A DNA stretch of 64,000 nt from Methanolobus tindarius DSM 2278 (GCF_000504205.1 NZ_AZAJ01000001.1:904879-968878), one strand, 5' to 3'; positions 46,306-56,259 are shown, counted from the stretch's first letter. Made by a program: numbers and translations. Notes: a model not told the origin generated them from the letters alone.

Positions 46306-46639
46306 CAGGGATAACGTACTTTTTGAAGCCGGTATCAAGCTTGGCGCACTTTACCACCAGTTCACAGGTTCACCTGTTAATCTGGATACAGTTGAAAGCT
46401 TGGAAAAAGGGATACAGGAAAGTATTTCAGTCCAGCCCTGCGTTGAAAAAATCAGAGTTTCCATCAACCGAGAGATGATTAACTCTAAACTTAACGGCAA
46501 GTATGGTTATTGTGAACTTGAAGGCCGCATGCTGGATGTTCATATCACAGCAGTGTTCAAAAATGCAAAAGTGGATGTCAGTCTGGCTTTTGACACAGAA
46601 CTCGACTATCCTCTTATGAAAATAGAAAAGATCTATTAA
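46280..46639 (+). CDS. mptD: Archaeal dihydroneopterin aldolase MptD
   Basis: A 119-residue protein with FEAGIKLGALYHQFTGSPV near residue 15 and a YCELEGRMLDVHI stretch, which I recognise as the archaeal DUF381/MptD type. The family forms 6-hydroxymethyl-dihydropterin for methanopterin synthesis. It overlaps pssA by 26 bases, though its pathway is unrelated to lipids. The recognition is by motif memory and could be checked with a profile search. Confidence 0.7.
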   Translation: MQENELITDRDNVLFEAGIKLGALYHQFTGSPVNLDTVESLEKGIQESISVQPCVEKIRVSINREMINSKLNGKYGYCELEGRMLDVHITAVFKNAKVDVSLAFDTELDYPLMKIEKIY

Positions 46640-46655
46640 TTATTACTAACTGGAT

Positions 46656-47753
46656 TCAATTAGAAACGGCCTTTGCTTCTTCAAAGGCTGATACTACTTT
46701 TTCATTCTGTTCTCTTGTGCCTACTGTTACACGAATCAGCGATTCGCCAGCATTCCTGAATGACCTGCAATCCCTGACAATAATACCTTTTTTCATTAAC
46801 GATTCTGAAACATCTTTTGCGACTAGAGGTGAGACATCCACAAGAATGAAATTTGCCTGGGAATCATATACCTTAAAAGGAATGTTCTCTGTCAGGAACT
46901 TGCGACCTTCCACAGTCATTGAGATACTTTTCTCCAGATATTCGGAATCGGAAAGTGCTGCCACTCCTGCCATTACAGCAGGTAGACTTACATTGAATGG
47001 AGTTGCAATCTTCATATACTGGACTTTAAGCCACTCAGGCATCAAACCATATCCAATTCTTAGACCTGCAAGTCCGAATGCCTTAGAGAAGGTTCTACCT
47101 ATTACAAGGTTATCATATTCAAGAACCAGCTTTGAAAGACTTTTATCTGAGAACTCAACATATGCCTCATCTACAAACACAAGTCCATTTGTAGATTCAA
47201 GAAGTGAACGGACATCGTCTTCTGAAGTCAGCAGTCCTGTAGGGTTGTTAGGAGAACATAGGAATACAACCTTTGTCCTTTCAGTAATAGCTTCCTTAAT
47301 AGCAGTTATATCAAATTTCAGCCCTTCACCGGGAGCCACATGAATCGCAGTTGCCCCGTTTGCTCTTGCGGCAATCTCATAGTAAGAGAATGTGGGAGTT
47401 GGTATTACAACTTCATCCCCGGGTTCGATGAGCACACGCATGAGGTTATCAAGCAAACCATCCATGCCCGGACCGGAAGCACATATGTTCTCTACGGGAA
47501 GACCTGTGTAAACTGAAAGAGCCTCCACGAGTTCGGAAGCATCAGCTGAAGGATATATGTTAACTTTTGATGCATAAGATATGAGAGCTTCAACTGCTTT
47601 TTGAGAAGGACCAAGTACATTCTCATTGGAGCCCAGTTTTATGATATCTATTGGGTCGATGCCGTATTTCTTTGCAATTTCCTCTATTGACTTTCCCGGA
47701 ACATATTCTGCAATTGAGTTGACAACATCTTTGATTAGCTCAGGCCTGCTCAA
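46656..47753 (-). CDS. hisC: Histidinol-phosphate aminotransferase
   Basis: PLP-dependent class I/II aminotransferase of 365 residues. [15 protein letters not shown] at the N-terminus, [14 protein letters not shown] and the Schiff-base Lys in [18 protein letters not shown] identify HisC. The TTG start has GGTGGTG seven bases upstream. It overlaps the argD stop by 14 bases, so it is the second gene of a two-gene operon with another aminotransferase. Confidence 0.93.
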   Translation of the reverse strand: MSRPELIKDVVNSIAEYVPGKSIEEIAKKYGIDPIDIIKLGSNENVLGPSQKAVEALISYASKVNIYPSADASELVEALSVYTGLPVENICASGPGMDGLLDNLMRVLIEPGDEVVIPTPTFSYYEIAARANGATAIHVAPGEGLKFDITAIKEAITERTKVVFLCSPNNPTGLLTSEDDVRSLLESTNGLVFVDEAYVEFSDKSLSKLVLEYDNLVIGRTFSKAFGLAGLRIGYGLMPEWLKVQYMKIATPFNVSLPAVMAGVAALSDSEYLEKSISMTVEGRKFLTENIPFKVYDSQANFILVDVSPLVAKDVSESLMKKGIIVRDCRSFRNAGESLIRVTVGTREQNEKVVSAFEEAKAVSN

Positions 47754-48915
47754 GTACGGACACCACCCTGTCGATCTGCTCTTTTGTGATTACCAGCGGA
47801 GGAGCGATACGCAGTACTGTTTCTGAAGTGCAGTTAAGAAGAACACCATTCCTACGGCCGTGTTCCACAAGGTCGGCACATTTGCGGTCAAACTGGACAC
47901 CTATCATTAGTCCTTTACCACGAACCTCAACGAAACCGTCTGTAGTAAGCTTACTCAGTTCACCGCGGAAATATTCACCCATTTCCTTTGAGCGCTGGAT
48001 GAGATTCTCCTCACGGATTACATCAATTGATGCAAGTGCAGCAGCACATGCAAGCGGACTGCCTCCGAATGTTGCTGCGTGTTCTCCACGGTTGAAAGCA
48101 ACACCTTCTCGGGCAGCTATAGCACCCATCGGGAAACCTCCGCCAATTGCCTTTGCCATTGTCATAATGTCAGGCTCAACACCAAAATACTCTTTGCAGA
48201 ACCATGTTCCGGTTCTTCCAAAACCTGTCTGGACCTCGTCAAAAATAAGGAGCACTTCATTCTCGTCACAAATCTTGCGGACTTCCTTCAGATAATCCTG
48301 TGAAGGTACATTTATACCGCCTTCGCCCTGTATCGGCTCAACTATAACAGCAGCTGTGTTTGGGGTGATGGAGTCAGCTATTGCCTGTGCGTCATTGAAT
48401 GGGACAAACTTTTCTTCTTGTACAAGAGGTTTGAATGGAGCACGATAAATGTCCTTGTATGTCAGGCTCAACGCACCCATTGTACGACCGTGGAAAGAGT
48501 GTTCCACTGCTATGAAATCCGTCTTTTTGGTTGTTGCCCTTGCAAGTTTCATTGCAGCTTCAACTGCTTCAGTTCCGGAGTTACAGAAGAAGACACGGTC
48601 CATTCCGGTTACATTGACCAGTTGCTCGGCAAGTTCTGCCTGCGGCTCTGTGTAATAAAGATTGGAAACATGAATTAGTTTTTCAGCCTGTTTTTTTATT
48701 GCTTCGGTTAAGTATGGGTGACAGTGACCTATATTGTTCACTGCAATTCCGGCAACACAGTCCACATATTCCCTGCCTTCAATATCATAAACAAGAGAAC
48801 CTTTTCCACTTTCAAGAACCACTGGCTGGCGGCCGTATGTCTGCATTACATATTTTGAGTCTTTATCGAATATGGATTTAGACTCAGATGATGATGAAGT
48901 ATAATCCTGTTGCAA
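47740..48915 (-). CDS. argD: Acetylornithine aminotransferase
   Basis: Class III PLP aminotransferase of 391 residues for arginine synthesis. [37 protein letters not shown] and the Lys in [13 protein letters not shown] are present. The TTG start at 48915 has AAGGTG five bases upstream. It may also act on succinyl-diaminopimelate, as ArgD enzymes often do, but that is family knowledge only. Confidence 0.93.
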   Translation of the reverse strand: MQQDYTSSSSESKSIFDKDSKYVMQTYGRQPVVLESGKGSLVYDIEGREYVDCVAGIAVNNIGHCHPYLTEAIKKQAEKLIHVSNLYYTEPQAELAEQLVNVTGMDRVFFCNSGTEAVEAAMKLARATTKKTDFIAVEHSFHGRTMGALSLTYKDIYRAPFKPLVQEEKFVPFNDAQAIADSITPNTAAVIVEPIQGEGGINVPSQDYLKEVRKICDENEVLLIFDEVQTGFGRTGTWFCKEYFGVEPDIMTMAKAIGGGFPMGAIAAREGVAFNRGEHAATFGGSPLACAAALASIDVIREENLIQRSKEMGEYFRGELSKLTTDGFVEVRGKGLMIGVQFDRKCADLVEHGRRNGVLLNCTSETVLRIAPPLVITKEQIDRVVSVLEQA

Positions 48916-49039
48916 ATTAACACCTTTTCACTATAATTATTAGAACCGTTTTTAAATCTGACTATCGCTACAAAGGAAAAAACCAATTAAAAAAATAAAT
49001 GTGATCATGACCAGCCTGAAGCCAGCCGGATATCACATC

Positions 49040-49387
49040 TCAAAGAATGCGTCTGTCTGGTACTTTTATCGCCACATACAGGTGATAAAGGAAAACCAGC
49101 ATTGATATCTGGAAAACAAGCAGCATCAAACTTTTAGCGTTATCATAGCGTGTGCTTCCAGGTACTGAATTTATCGTTACAAGTACCTCTAAAAGATATA
49201 GTACAAAACCTACTGTCAGAAAGACAAAATATTTTTTCAGATTGTTAAACGATACATAAATTCGCGAGCGTATGACATCGGGATCTATCCGTATCAGCAG
49301 ATATGATGTCAATAGCGCCAGAATCACTATACAAAGACGTATTGCAAGATCCAGAAAATGGAACGTTGAACTTAGACTCATAGCCAT
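49040..49387 (-). CDS. Small membrane protein with three helices
   Basis: A 115-residue protein with helices near residues 10-30, 50-70 and 85-106 and a basic C-terminus. No family is recognised. It follows the bactofilin-like gene by 38 bases in the same direction and may anchor that polymer to the membrane (inference). ATG codons at 49387 and 49381 are both possible starts. Confidence 0.6.
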   Translation of the reverse strand: MAMSLSSTFHFLDLAIRLCIVILALLTSYLLIRIDPDVIRSRIYVSFNNLKKYFVFLTVGFVLYLLEVLVTINSVPGSTRYDNAKSLMLLVFQISMLVFLYHLYVAIKVPDRRIL

Positions 49388-49425
49388 CCCCTCATATTTT
49401 TGTGTAACCCTATACCAAAAGTCAC

Positions 49426-50256
49426 TCAGACATCCAGTTGCATCAGTTCATTATCACTCAAAGCATCATCTTCCTCACGCTCAAAGATGATACCGCCCGG
49501 CGCACGCATCACACCATCTACACGGGCACTCTCATGTATCTTTATTGACTGTGAGTTGATCTCTCCCAGAATATGTGTTCCGGCAGCAACGTAAACATTA
49601 CCCCTGGAAATAATATTTCCGTGAATCACATTATCTGTTCCGAGTTTTACATCCTGAATAGTACGTATGCTTCCATAGAGTGTGGTCTCATTTGCCATAT
49701 CGAGGGATGTTGCACGTATATTCCCTACAAGTCTGCACTTGCTTCCGACAATAGCATTTGAAGGAACCTTTATGGAATCCATGGATATCTTGGAACCGTT
49801 TGGAATTATCATTGAATTGAGTCCTATGGACTCCTCGTCATCCTCAAACAGATCCTCTAATGCCTTTTCAACTTCCTCATCCTTTCCAAGCCTCAGAAGC
49901 TCGCTGATATAAAGGAAAAGATAAACTATGACCGGTACAGGATTTCTTACAACAATCCAGCCCTTGGCTTCAAAACCACCGTTGATCTTCACATCGTTAC
50001 CAATATCCAGATCGCCCTTTACCACCAGCTTACCATCGATGGTAACGAATTCCCCGATATAGGCATTCTCATCTGTTTTGACATTGCCGCCAATCTCAGA
50101 CCAGATATCAATCCTTGTATCTCCAGTGGTGACGAGATCACCTGTAACGTTGACCCTTTCACCAAGTATTGCTGAATGTGCAATGATACCGTACTTTATT
50201 TCAGAGTGATTGCCTGCAATAACATCCCCATCTATGACTATTGTACGTTCTTCCAT
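49426..50256 (-). CDS. Bactofilin-like polymer-forming protein
   Basis: A 276-residue protein made of two runs of short, regularly spaced Gly/Val/Ile strands (for example NVTGDLVTTGDTRI, VKGDLDIGNDVKINGG, and later VGNIRATSLDM, IHGNIISRGNVYV, LGEINSQSIKI), the hallmark of a bactofilin beta-helix. A hydrophobic and acidic segment at about residues 103-145 interrupts the two halves (VPVIVYLFLYIS, then EEVEKALEDLFEDDEES), which is unusual. Bactofilins are cytoskeletal scaffolds in bacteria; archaeal examples are poorly studied. Confidence 0.75.
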   Translation of the reverse strand: MEERTIVIDGDVIAGNHSEIKYGIIAHSAILGERVNVTGDLVTTGDTRIDIWSEIGGNVKTDENAYIGEFVTIDGKLVVKGDLDIGNDVKINGGFEAKGWIVVRNPVPVIVYLFLYISELLRLGKDEEVEKALEDLFEDDEESIGLNSMIIPNGSKISMDSIKVPSNAIVGSKCRLVGNIRATSLDMANETTLYGSIRTIQDVKLGTDNVIHGNIISRGNVYVAAGTHILGEINSQSIKIHESARVDGVMRAPGGIIFEREEDDALSDNELMQLDV

Positions 50257-50400
50257 CCTTGTATTGTCTGGAATTACAAATGTCTTAAATATCTCCTCTT
50301 CTATGCTTTCACTCTCCGGTCTCGGATATACTGTATCAAAGGCACTACTATGACTTTATTTTCATCGTATTTAATAGAGATAGATTTATAAATAGTTATT

Positions 50401-50874
50401 CTAAGATTGTGCTATCCCACGCCTTACATCAACTGCAGGACCCCTGTCCATGCGAAGTGCTTCAGCCGGTGACAATAATAGCTGCCCTGTTGCCAGTATT
50501 TCGTCCTTTTCATCAACTATGATAACCTCATCTCCTGCCCTGAGATCTGGATCAACTGCAAGTACATGTTTTGCAAAAGCAGTCTTTCCTTTTGAGACAA
50601 ATGGAACTGCATCCTCACAAATTATAACTCTTGATGCAGGCTTTTCAAGTCCCTGATGAAGTGCAGCAGCTCCGTCTATACTGAGAGTGAGCATTCCGTC
50701 CCTTGCACGAACTGTTGCCATGTGCTTTCCGTTGAACTGGACCTGTCTTACGCGTTTTGTCCTTGAAAGCAGGAATGTAACACCATCAGGAAAAAGGATC
50801 TCTCCACAACCCTTACCGAACTGAATGTCGGCCATTGTCCTGACTCTAATGAGGTTTTTATCTGCATTGCTCAT
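50401..50874 (-). CDS. PUA-domain RNA-binding protein
   Basis: A 157-residue protein. The C-terminal 80 residues form a PUA domain (AKHVLAVDPDLRAGDEVIIVDE, then GQLLLSPAEAL), a fold that binds structured RNA such as tRNA or snoRNA. The N-terminal half is a small alpha/beta domain (FGKGCGEILFPDGV) found with PUA in archaeal proteins related to archaeosine enzymes. Its RNA target is unknown. It lies 130 bases from a structured RNA candidate. Confidence 0.8.
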   Translation of the reverse strand: MSNADKNLIRVRTMADIQFGKGCGEILFPDGVTFLLSRTKRVRQVQFNGKHMATVRARDGMLTLSIDGAAALHQGLEKPASRVIICEDAVPFVSKGKTAFAKHVLAVDPDLRAGDEVIIVDEKDEILATGQLLLSPAEALRMDRGPAVDVRRGIAQS

Positions 50875-50984
50875 AGTTGCTAAATAAAGTATAAGTTTTA
50901 AAATGATAGCGGTTAAATTGATATGAGATTATCCCTTATTTAAGGAAGTGAACACTATTTGCTATATAAATAATGTCAAACAGA

Positions 50985-50992
50985 TTTATATA
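50985..50992 (+). promoter_or_regulatory. TATA box of the structured RNA candidate
   Basis: TTTATATA lies about 25 bases before the first base of the outer stem, the normal archaeal TATA-to-start distance. Confidence 0.55.
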
Positions 50993-51012
50993 TAATAATG
51001 ACCAATTATAAG

Positions 51013-51116
51013 TTGAGGAAACGGGAACTACTGCTTGTAACTGTATTCAAAGGTATAGTAACTGTAACCAAGCAAAACCATTCATCCCCTCAAACATGTC
51101 CCCGTTTCCTCGTTGC
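51013..51116 (+). ncRNA. Candidate structured small RNA, about 104 bases
   Basis: A perfect 11-bp outer stem joins 51015-51025 (GAGGAAACGGG) to 51101-51111 (CCCGTTTCCTC). Inside it, TGCTTG at 51032-51037 pairs with CAAGCA at 51069-51074, and ACTGTA at 51040-51045 pairs with TATAGT at 51054-51059 around the loop TTCAAAGG. The stretch 51083-51091 (CATCCCCTC) stays unpaired. The stem is GC-rich in an AT-rich spacer, a TATA box sits at the right distance, and T-rich sequence follows. No C/D or H/ACA boxes, and it is not a recognised tRNA, SRP or RNase P RNA. Strand is chosen from the TATA box. Confidence 0.6.
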
Positions 51117-51249
51117 TCAATAACAGATCAAGACTTCTTTTATGTTGTTTAACTGATCAGTGTAAACTCTGATTTTTTGTTTCAAGAATGTAGTTAAAAA
51201 TACAAATTTCTATTTAAGAATCAGAAACAAAACTGAATTTGTTTTGCGA

Positions 51250-51292
51250 TAAATAAAAAAGAAAACTAAGCCAAAGGTCAGTTTAACCTTTG
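51250..51292 (-). terminator. Hairpin terminator of rtcB
   Basis: On the minus strand CAAAGGT and ACCTTTG form a 7-bp stem across the rtcB stop codon, followed by TTTTCTTTTTTATTTAT. Confidence 0.6.
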
Positions 51293-52749
51293 ACAACTCC
51301 CATTGGAAGTACACGTGCAACTTTTGTAGCGATTCCGAGGTTATGCACTACATCCACAACATCACTACTGGATTTGTATACCTCAGGCGCTTCCTCGGCT
51401 ATGAGTGATGGCTGCGTTGCTCTTACAATAATTCCCTGTGACTTCAGTTCATTCTGAATCTCTTCACCACGCAGTTCTTTCTTTGCACTGCTTCGGCTCA
51501 TAACTCTTCCTGCACCATGACAGGCACTGCCGAAGGTAAGCTCCATTGCAGCAGGGCAGCCTTTAAGCACATAAGATGCAGTGCCCATACTTCCGGGAAT
51601 GATGACCGGTTGTCCTATATCCCTGTAGTCTTCCGGAATCTCAGGATGACCTGCAGGGAATGCTCTTGTTGCACCTTTCCTGTGTACGTAGACTTCCTTT
51701 TCCTTGCCATCGATCATGTGTTTCTCAAGCTTTGCAACATTGTGAGCAACATCATACACAAGGTCAAGTCCCAGATCACCATGTTGAGCTTTGAAGAACT
51801 CATCAAAAACCTCACGTGCCCAGTGCATTATCATCTGGCGGTTCACCCATGCATAGTTTGCTGCACACGTCATGGCCTTGAAATAATCCTGTGCTTCCTC
51901 CGAGCTTGCAGGAGCGCAGGCAAGCTGTTTGTCAGGGAGAGGAATCTTATACTTTTTGGAAGCCTGTGTGAGCTTCTGGAGATGGTCAGTACATATCTGG
52001 TGACCTGCACCACGTGAACCGCAGTGAATCATGAAAGTTATCTGTCCTTCCTTAAGACCGAAAGCCTTTGCGGCTTCCTCGTCATAGATCTTGTCCACAT
52101 ACTGTACTTCAAGGAAATGATTACCACTTCCAAGAGTTCCTATCTGTGGACGACCTCTTTTACGGGCTTTTATACTGACCTTTGAAGGATCAGCACCTGG
52201 CATCTTGCCATTGCTTTCACAATGACTTAGATCGCCTTTCATACCATATCCATTCTTAACAGCCCAGTTTACACCATTGATAAATACCTCATCCAATTCC
52301 TCATCAGTAAGTCTCATGCGGCTCTTGGAACCAACACCTGAAGGAATTGCTTCGAATAATGAATCGAGAAGCTCAGCCAGCCTTGGACGGACATCATCTT
52401 CCATAAGATTGGAACGGATAAGGCGAACTCCGCAGTTGATGTCAAAACCTACACCTCCCGGACTAATCACACCTTCATTCTTATCGAAAGCTGCAACCCC
52501 ACCAATGGAGAATCCATAACCAAGATGTGCATCCGGCATCGCCATGGAGTATTTCTGGATTCCCGGCAGGGAAGCTACGTTTGCAACCTGATCGATGGTT
52601 TCAGGCTCCAGAATATCAAGGAGAGGTTTTGATACGAATATCCTTCCCGGAACATTCATCCCTGGTTTGTAATTACCGGATACCTCCCACGTATTATCAT
52701 TTACTTTAGTGAGAATATCGAAAATTGATGTTGCATTTTCATCTGACAT
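51283..52749 (-). CDS. rtcB: RNA-splicing ligase RtcB
   Basis: Joins 2',3'-cyclic phosphate and 5'-OH RNA ends in tRNA splicing, using GTP. The metal-binding DINCGVR near residue 102, [10 protein letters not shown] near 244, NRQMIMHW, and the guanylylated His in ACHGAGR near 414 are present. Length of 488 residues shows that no intein interrupts it. It lies 135 bases downstream of the archease gene on the same strand. Confidence 0.96.
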   Translation of the reverse strand: MSDENATSIFDILTKVNDNTWEVSGNYKPGMNVPGRIFVSKPLLDILEPETIDQVANVASLPGIQKYSMAMPDAHLGYGFSIGGVAAFDKNEGVISPGGVGFDINCGVRLIRSNLMEDDVRPRLAELLDSLFEAIPSGVGSKSRMRLTDEELDEVFINGVNWAVKNGYGMKGDLSHCESNGKMPGADPSKVSIKARKRGRPQIGTLGSGNHFLEVQYVDKIYDEEAAKAFGLKEGQITFMIHCGSRGAGHQICTDHLQKLTQASKKYKIPLPDKQLACAPASSEEAQDYFKAMTCAANYAWVNRQMIMHWAREVFDEFFKAQHGDLGLDLVYDVAHNVAKLEKHMIDGKEKEVYVHRKGATRAFPAGHPEIPEDYRDIGQPVIIPGSMGTASYVLKGCPAAMELTFGSACHGAGRVMSRSSAKKELRGEEIQNELKSQGIIVRATQPSLIAEEAPEVYKSSSDVVDVVHNLGIATKVARVLPMGVVKG

Positions 52750-52884
52750 GTTATTTCCTCTTGTTTTTCTTCCTTCAAGCGTCTATAATGAAGACTATGC
52801 GCTCTAATCGTATGAATATATTGATTATAAGAAATTAATTGAAAATATAATGACCCAATCATTGGCCATGGATAAACTGATTTT

Positions 52885-53334
52885 TCACGTATCTACTGTT
52901 GCCTGAATCATCCAGCCAGCATCTGAGTTCTCAATCCTCATGTCGTTATAGGTTGCAGCTTTTACCTCAGTATCAAAGACATGGACTGAAAGATCAATGC
53001 TTTCTCCGTAGAGTGTTGCTTCGAGGGAGCATTGTTCATTATCTTCATCTACGGTTATCTTGTTGACTTCTATCCGGCCAAAAACCAATTCATCTACTTC
53101 GAATACAAAGAGTATCTCTGAAAGCCATTCAAAGAGCAGACTGTCAAGGTCAAAAGATGTAAGTTCGATATTTACTGACAGGCTGTTGTTAACAGAAGAG
53201 GTTTCCACCATTACGTTAAGCATGGCAAGGGCTGCATTCTCAAATGCCTGCTCAAGACTTTTACCGTAAGCCCGAAACCTTACATCGGCAGTGTGTTCCA
53301 GATACTCATAGTCAATATCCATCTCAGATGACAT
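52885..53334 (-). CDS. Archease, RtcB activator
   Basis: A 149-residue archease that speeds guanylylation and turnover of RtcB. EHTADVRFRAYGKSLEQAFENAALAM near residue 12, SLLFEWLSEILFVFE, and the closing DAGWMIQATVDT match the family. The neighbouring rtcB supports the assignment. Confidence 0.92.
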   Translation of the reverse strand: MSSEMDIDYEYLEHTADVRFRAYGKSLEQAFENAALAMLNVMVETSSVNNSLSVNIELTSFDLDSLLFEWLSEILFVFEVDELVFGRIEVNKITVDEDNEQCSLEATLYGESIDLSVHVFDTEVKAATYNDMRIENSDAGWMIQATVDT

Positions 53335-53407
53335 GAACCTTAATTGACCTTGAGATAATTAAATTAGCCCCTTGTTTTTGGGAGTTTGCTAATATGTTAT
53401 AGACGGA

Positions 53408-54019
53408 TCATTCCAGTTGTTTCCAGATGTGAACTATGCGCTGGAAAGCTGTTATGTGACTGCCAACTCCAATAATGAGAATCATCCAGCCAAGGGATGA
53501 GAATCCGAGTACTTCAGCCTGATAAAAATAGTAGATCACTGAAGAGAGCATGATAAGGACAAGTCTGTCAGCCCTGCCAATGATTCCTCCATAGTAGCGT
53601 CCGAGATTCAGCGCTTGTGCCTGTGTACCAAGGTAACTTGTGAGAAGGACACCGACAATGGTTATGACACCTATCTGCCAGTCTACGTAGCCGCCAAAGA
53701 AGATACCGCAAATAATGAAGACATCTGAATAGCGGTCAATTACATGGTCCAGGAAGTCACCGCGTGCGCTTGAAGCTTTCAGGTAGCGTGCCACAAGACC
53801 ATCCATTGCATCTAAAAATGAGTTCAATGCCACCAGCAAACCTGCTATCAGGACAAGAAGAGGATCAAAGGCTGATCTGTAGTATAATATGCCTGAAAGC
53901 ACTGCAAAGAGGAGTGAGATCATCGAAATCGCATTTGGGGAGATACCCAGCTTTGCGATTGCAACAGCCATTGGCTCCAGTATCTTTGATGCCACAGGTC
54001 TTAGAGCATTGAATGTCAT
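53408..54019 (-). CDS. CDP-alcohol phosphatidyltransferase, probably archaetidylinositol phosphate synthase
   Basis: A membrane enzyme of 203 residues with the complete motif DAMDGLVAR ... RGDFLDHVIDRYSD (D-x2-D-G-x2-A-R-x8-G-x3-D-x3-D). NALRP at the start and the short six-helix layout resemble archaeal archaetidylinositol phosphate synthases, which use CDP-archaeol and inositol phosphate. The exact alcohol is an inference. Confidence 0.85.
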   Translation of the reverse strand: MTFNALRPVASKILEPMAVAIAKLGISPNAISMISLLFAVLSGILYYRSAFDPLLVLIAGLLVALNSFLDAMDGLVARYLKASSARGDFLDHVIDRYSDVFIICGIFFGGYVDWQIGVITIVGVLLTSYLGTQAQALNLGRYYGGIIGRADRLVLIMLSSVIYYFYQAEVLGFSSLGWMILIIGVGSHITAFQRIVHIWKQLE

Positions 54020-54121
54020 GGATATTGTACCAAATGAGTATTTTTATGATTTAACGTTTTCCTGAAATTATAATATTTTAGTATAATTCCAGGCGAGCTA
54101 TAAGCAAAGTCAGACAAAATT

Positions 54122-54682
54122 TCATGCTCTTGTGTTTTTTGCAAGGTCGTACCAGTATTTTATTTTGCATGAGTGTTCAACCTGCGTGGTAAGTACATAG
54201 GCTTCATCCAGTACTTTTCCTATGGCAAAGGTGCCGTGACTGTAAATAATTGCAGTTTTATTGTGCGCAAGGGATGAGGCAAGGTTTTCTGCAAGCTCAT
54301 CGGAACCGATTCCGCCTTTAACTATTGGAACTTCTCCCAGGAAGTATTGGCCTTCGCTGTCAGCGGGCGTGATGTTGTCACCTTCCTCCAGCAGGGAGAG
54401 TGTCACTGCAAAAGGGCAATGTGCATGAACAATTGCAAGAGCAGGAGTTTTGCTGTAAATAGCACGGTGAACTACGGCTTCGGATGAGGCAATCATATCG
54501 AGTGGAGATGAACTGTCAATGCGCACCTCTACTACGTTGTCTTCTGTAATCTCATCCAGTGCGCAACCACTGCGTGTTATGAGCATCCGGTTTCCAATCC
54601 GTACACTGATGTTTCCAAAGTGTGATTCTACCAGCCCGTTTGCCACAAGTTTTTTTCCAATCCTCGAAATTTCATGCCACAT
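54122..54682 (-). CDS. Class II aldolase/adducin-family protein
   Basis: A 186-residue zinc-dependent aldolase fold as in fuculose-phosphate aldolase. ESHFGNISVR at residues 19-28, SEAVVHRAIY with the catalytic Glu, the zinc histidines in VHAHCPFA and YSHGTFAIG are present. Archaeal members act in several pathways, including sugar-phosphate cleavage and methanopterin-related steps; the substrate cannot be decided here. Confidence 0.8.
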   Translation of the reverse strand: MWHEISRIGKKLVANGLVESHFGNISVRIGNRMLITRSGCALDEITEDNVVEVRIDSSSPLDMIASSEAVVHRAIYSKTPALAIVHAHCPFAVTLSLLEEGDNITPADSEGQYFLGEVPIVKGGIGSDELAENLASSLAHNKTAIIYSHGTFAIGKVLDEAYVLTTQVEHSCKIKYWYDLAKNTRA

Positions 54683-54780
54683 GAGTATATCTCCGGTAGT
54701 CCGCTACCATAAAATTTATCTGCTATTATGATATGTAAGGGAATGCTTTCCATAAAAAGATGTGGAATGCGCATCATGTT

Positions 54781-54854
54781 GCCTCAGTGGCTCAGCCCGG
54801 CAGAGCGAGTGATTTGTAATCACTAGGTCGCGTGTTCAAATCACGCCTGAGGCT
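54781..54854 (+). tRNA. tRNA-Thr (anticodon TGT)
   Basis: A 74-base cloverleaf: acceptor GCCTCAG pairs with CTGAGGC, the anticodon stem AGTGA/TCACT encloses TTTGTAA with anticodon TGT at 54815-54817, and the T arm has TTCAAAT. The discriminator is T, typical of archaeal tRNA-Thr, and CCA is not encoded. There is no intron. The tRNA borders an accessory segment on its right. Confidence 0.93.
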
Positions 54855-54948
54855 CCTGATTCTTATTTTATTACAGCCATTATTATGAATAACTTGTAAA
54901 GATGTTTTGAAAACACTAAAATGTATTGAACTCTTTTAACCATTCAAA

Positions 54949-56253
54949 CTATTCAAAAGATATGTTTTTGAGCATCCATTTAAACCAGCTTATTACAGTT
55001 GATGCTCTTCTATCAGGAGTTGTGCCCGTTAAAGGCGTATGTTTCCTTATTACTGATGAAACAAAGGTTTTGTTCAAAACGTCTTCATCAAAATCATCCT
55101 GATACAGTTGCATGAAGATCTCATTGAAAGTGGCTTTCTTCAGTAACTGCCTCAAAAGAAGATCATTTCTTTCACTCCTTGAACTGGCATTAAGCAGTTT
55201 GTTTCCAAATTCAGTCAGATGGAATCTGCCGGCTGAACTTTCTGATCTTTCGATTAAACCAAGATAAATAGCAGCGTTGCCATAATAATCGGCCTGCCTT
55301 TCATGAAAATCAAAATACAATGAAATCGATTCTTTCGTATTGTAACCATTTTCAATATTAGCAACTACATCAATGACTTTATCCAGATCATCAGCCTGCG
55401 GATAAGGTACAAGAACAGGTTCGTCTTCAATTCTCACAGACTTAAGCAGACTGTCGATCCTGACATCCAGAGTTGGCGTGTCATTTACCACAAAACATCT
55501 TTTTCTAACTATTGTCGTTTCACCGAATTTTTCACCAAACTTGAATTCAGTCAGGTAGAAAAGTCCGTTTGTGTACAAAAAGAAGATAGGAATTATTTCT
55601 TTATCTGATTTAGTTATCCAGTCCCTGTATGGGTAGTAAAGTTGTCTGATATGGAAATCATCACGTTTTCCAACTTTTACCTCAATAAGATAGATTTTAT
55701 CAAAACTTTCATAGCCCGAATCCACCTCAATCTGAACTCCAGATACATTTACCTGATGATCCTGTTCCGGAAGGATGAAGTCAAAATCAGCAGACCTGTA
55801 TCTGCCCCTTATTGTAAGAAACAGATCCTGTTCTCCTGTGAAGTTCTTCAGAAGCGATATCACATACGCATAATCTATTGCCTGTGATTCGCTGAATTCT
55901 TTTGATTGTGAAAAGCTATCAAATTTGGAAATATCAATTTGTGTCTGGTATTCCTCAACCGGTAAATCATCAAGTAGTGACTGGAATTTGTAATAACTAT
56001 ATGGTTTTCTATCCCGAAAAATAATGTACTTGCCATTGATTACAGGAAAAATTACGCATTTGTTTCTTTTGAATATTTGAGGGCGGGATTCCATAGTATC
56101 ATGTTTTGCCATCAACCGGGGTTCCCTTCCACCGATACTTTTCATATCAACTGCAGTTACGTATGCACATCCGTTTTCATCTAACTGCTTTTCAATTTCA
56201 AAGTGGTCGAACACTTTTTGCCATGCAGCGTCATTCAATGAAACAGAAACCAT
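54949..56253 (-). CDS. Type II restriction endonuclease-like protein
   Basis: A 434-residue protein in the operon with a DNA adenine methylase. The middle region has SADFDFIL, then GYESFDKIYLIEVKVGKRDDF, which fits a PD-(D/E)XK nuclease core (Asp, then ExK). The C-terminal third (YYGNAAIYLGLIERS, FHLTEFGNKLL) resembles a winged-helix DNA-binding domain. The recognition sequence cannot be predicted. It follows the methylase by six bases. Confidence 0.7.
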   Translation of the reverse strand: MVSVSLNDAAWQKVFDHFEIEKQLDENGCAYVTAVDMKSIGGREPRLMAKHDTMESRPQIFKRNKCVIFPVINGKYIIFRDRKPYSYYKFQSLLDDLPVEEYQTQIDISKFDSFSQSKEFSESQAIDYAYVISLLKNFTGEQDLFLTIRGRYRSADFDFILPEQDHQVNVSGVQIEVDSGYESFDKIYLIEVKVGKRDDFHIRQLYYPYRDWITKSDKEIIPIFFLYTNGLFYLTEFKFGEKFGETTIVRKRCFVVNDTPTLDVRIDSLLKSVRIEDEPVLVPYPQADDLDKVIDVVANIENGYNTKESISLYFDFHERQADYYGNAAIYLGLIERSESSAGRFHLTEFGNKLLNASSRSERNDLLLRQLLKKATFNEIFMQLYQDDFDEDVLNKTFVSSVIRKHTPLTGTTPDRRASTVISWFKWMLKNISFE

Positions 56254-56259
56254 AAAGCC

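Larger units (their letters stand above)
50875..51282. other. 408-base gene-free spacer with RNA candidate and terminator
   Basis: No protein gene is visible. The centre holds a structured RNA candidate with its own TATA box (see 51013-51116), the right end holds the rtcB terminator, and the remaining sequence is plain AT-rich DNA. Confidence 0.6.

Noticed and set aside
46717-47343. Open frame of 208 residues opposite hisC
   Set aside because: Shadow frame of a well-conserved aminotransferase; no family features.
51013-51116. Known housekeeping RNA (tRNA, 5S, SRP, RNase P, C/D or H/ACA guide) at this position
   Set aside because: Size, absence of boxes and stem layout do not fit any of these.
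54829-54860. Attachment-site repeat of the tRNA-Thr 3' end elsewhere in the window
   Set aside because: I looked for a second copy of TTCAAATCACGCC-like sequence in the right-hand region and saw none.
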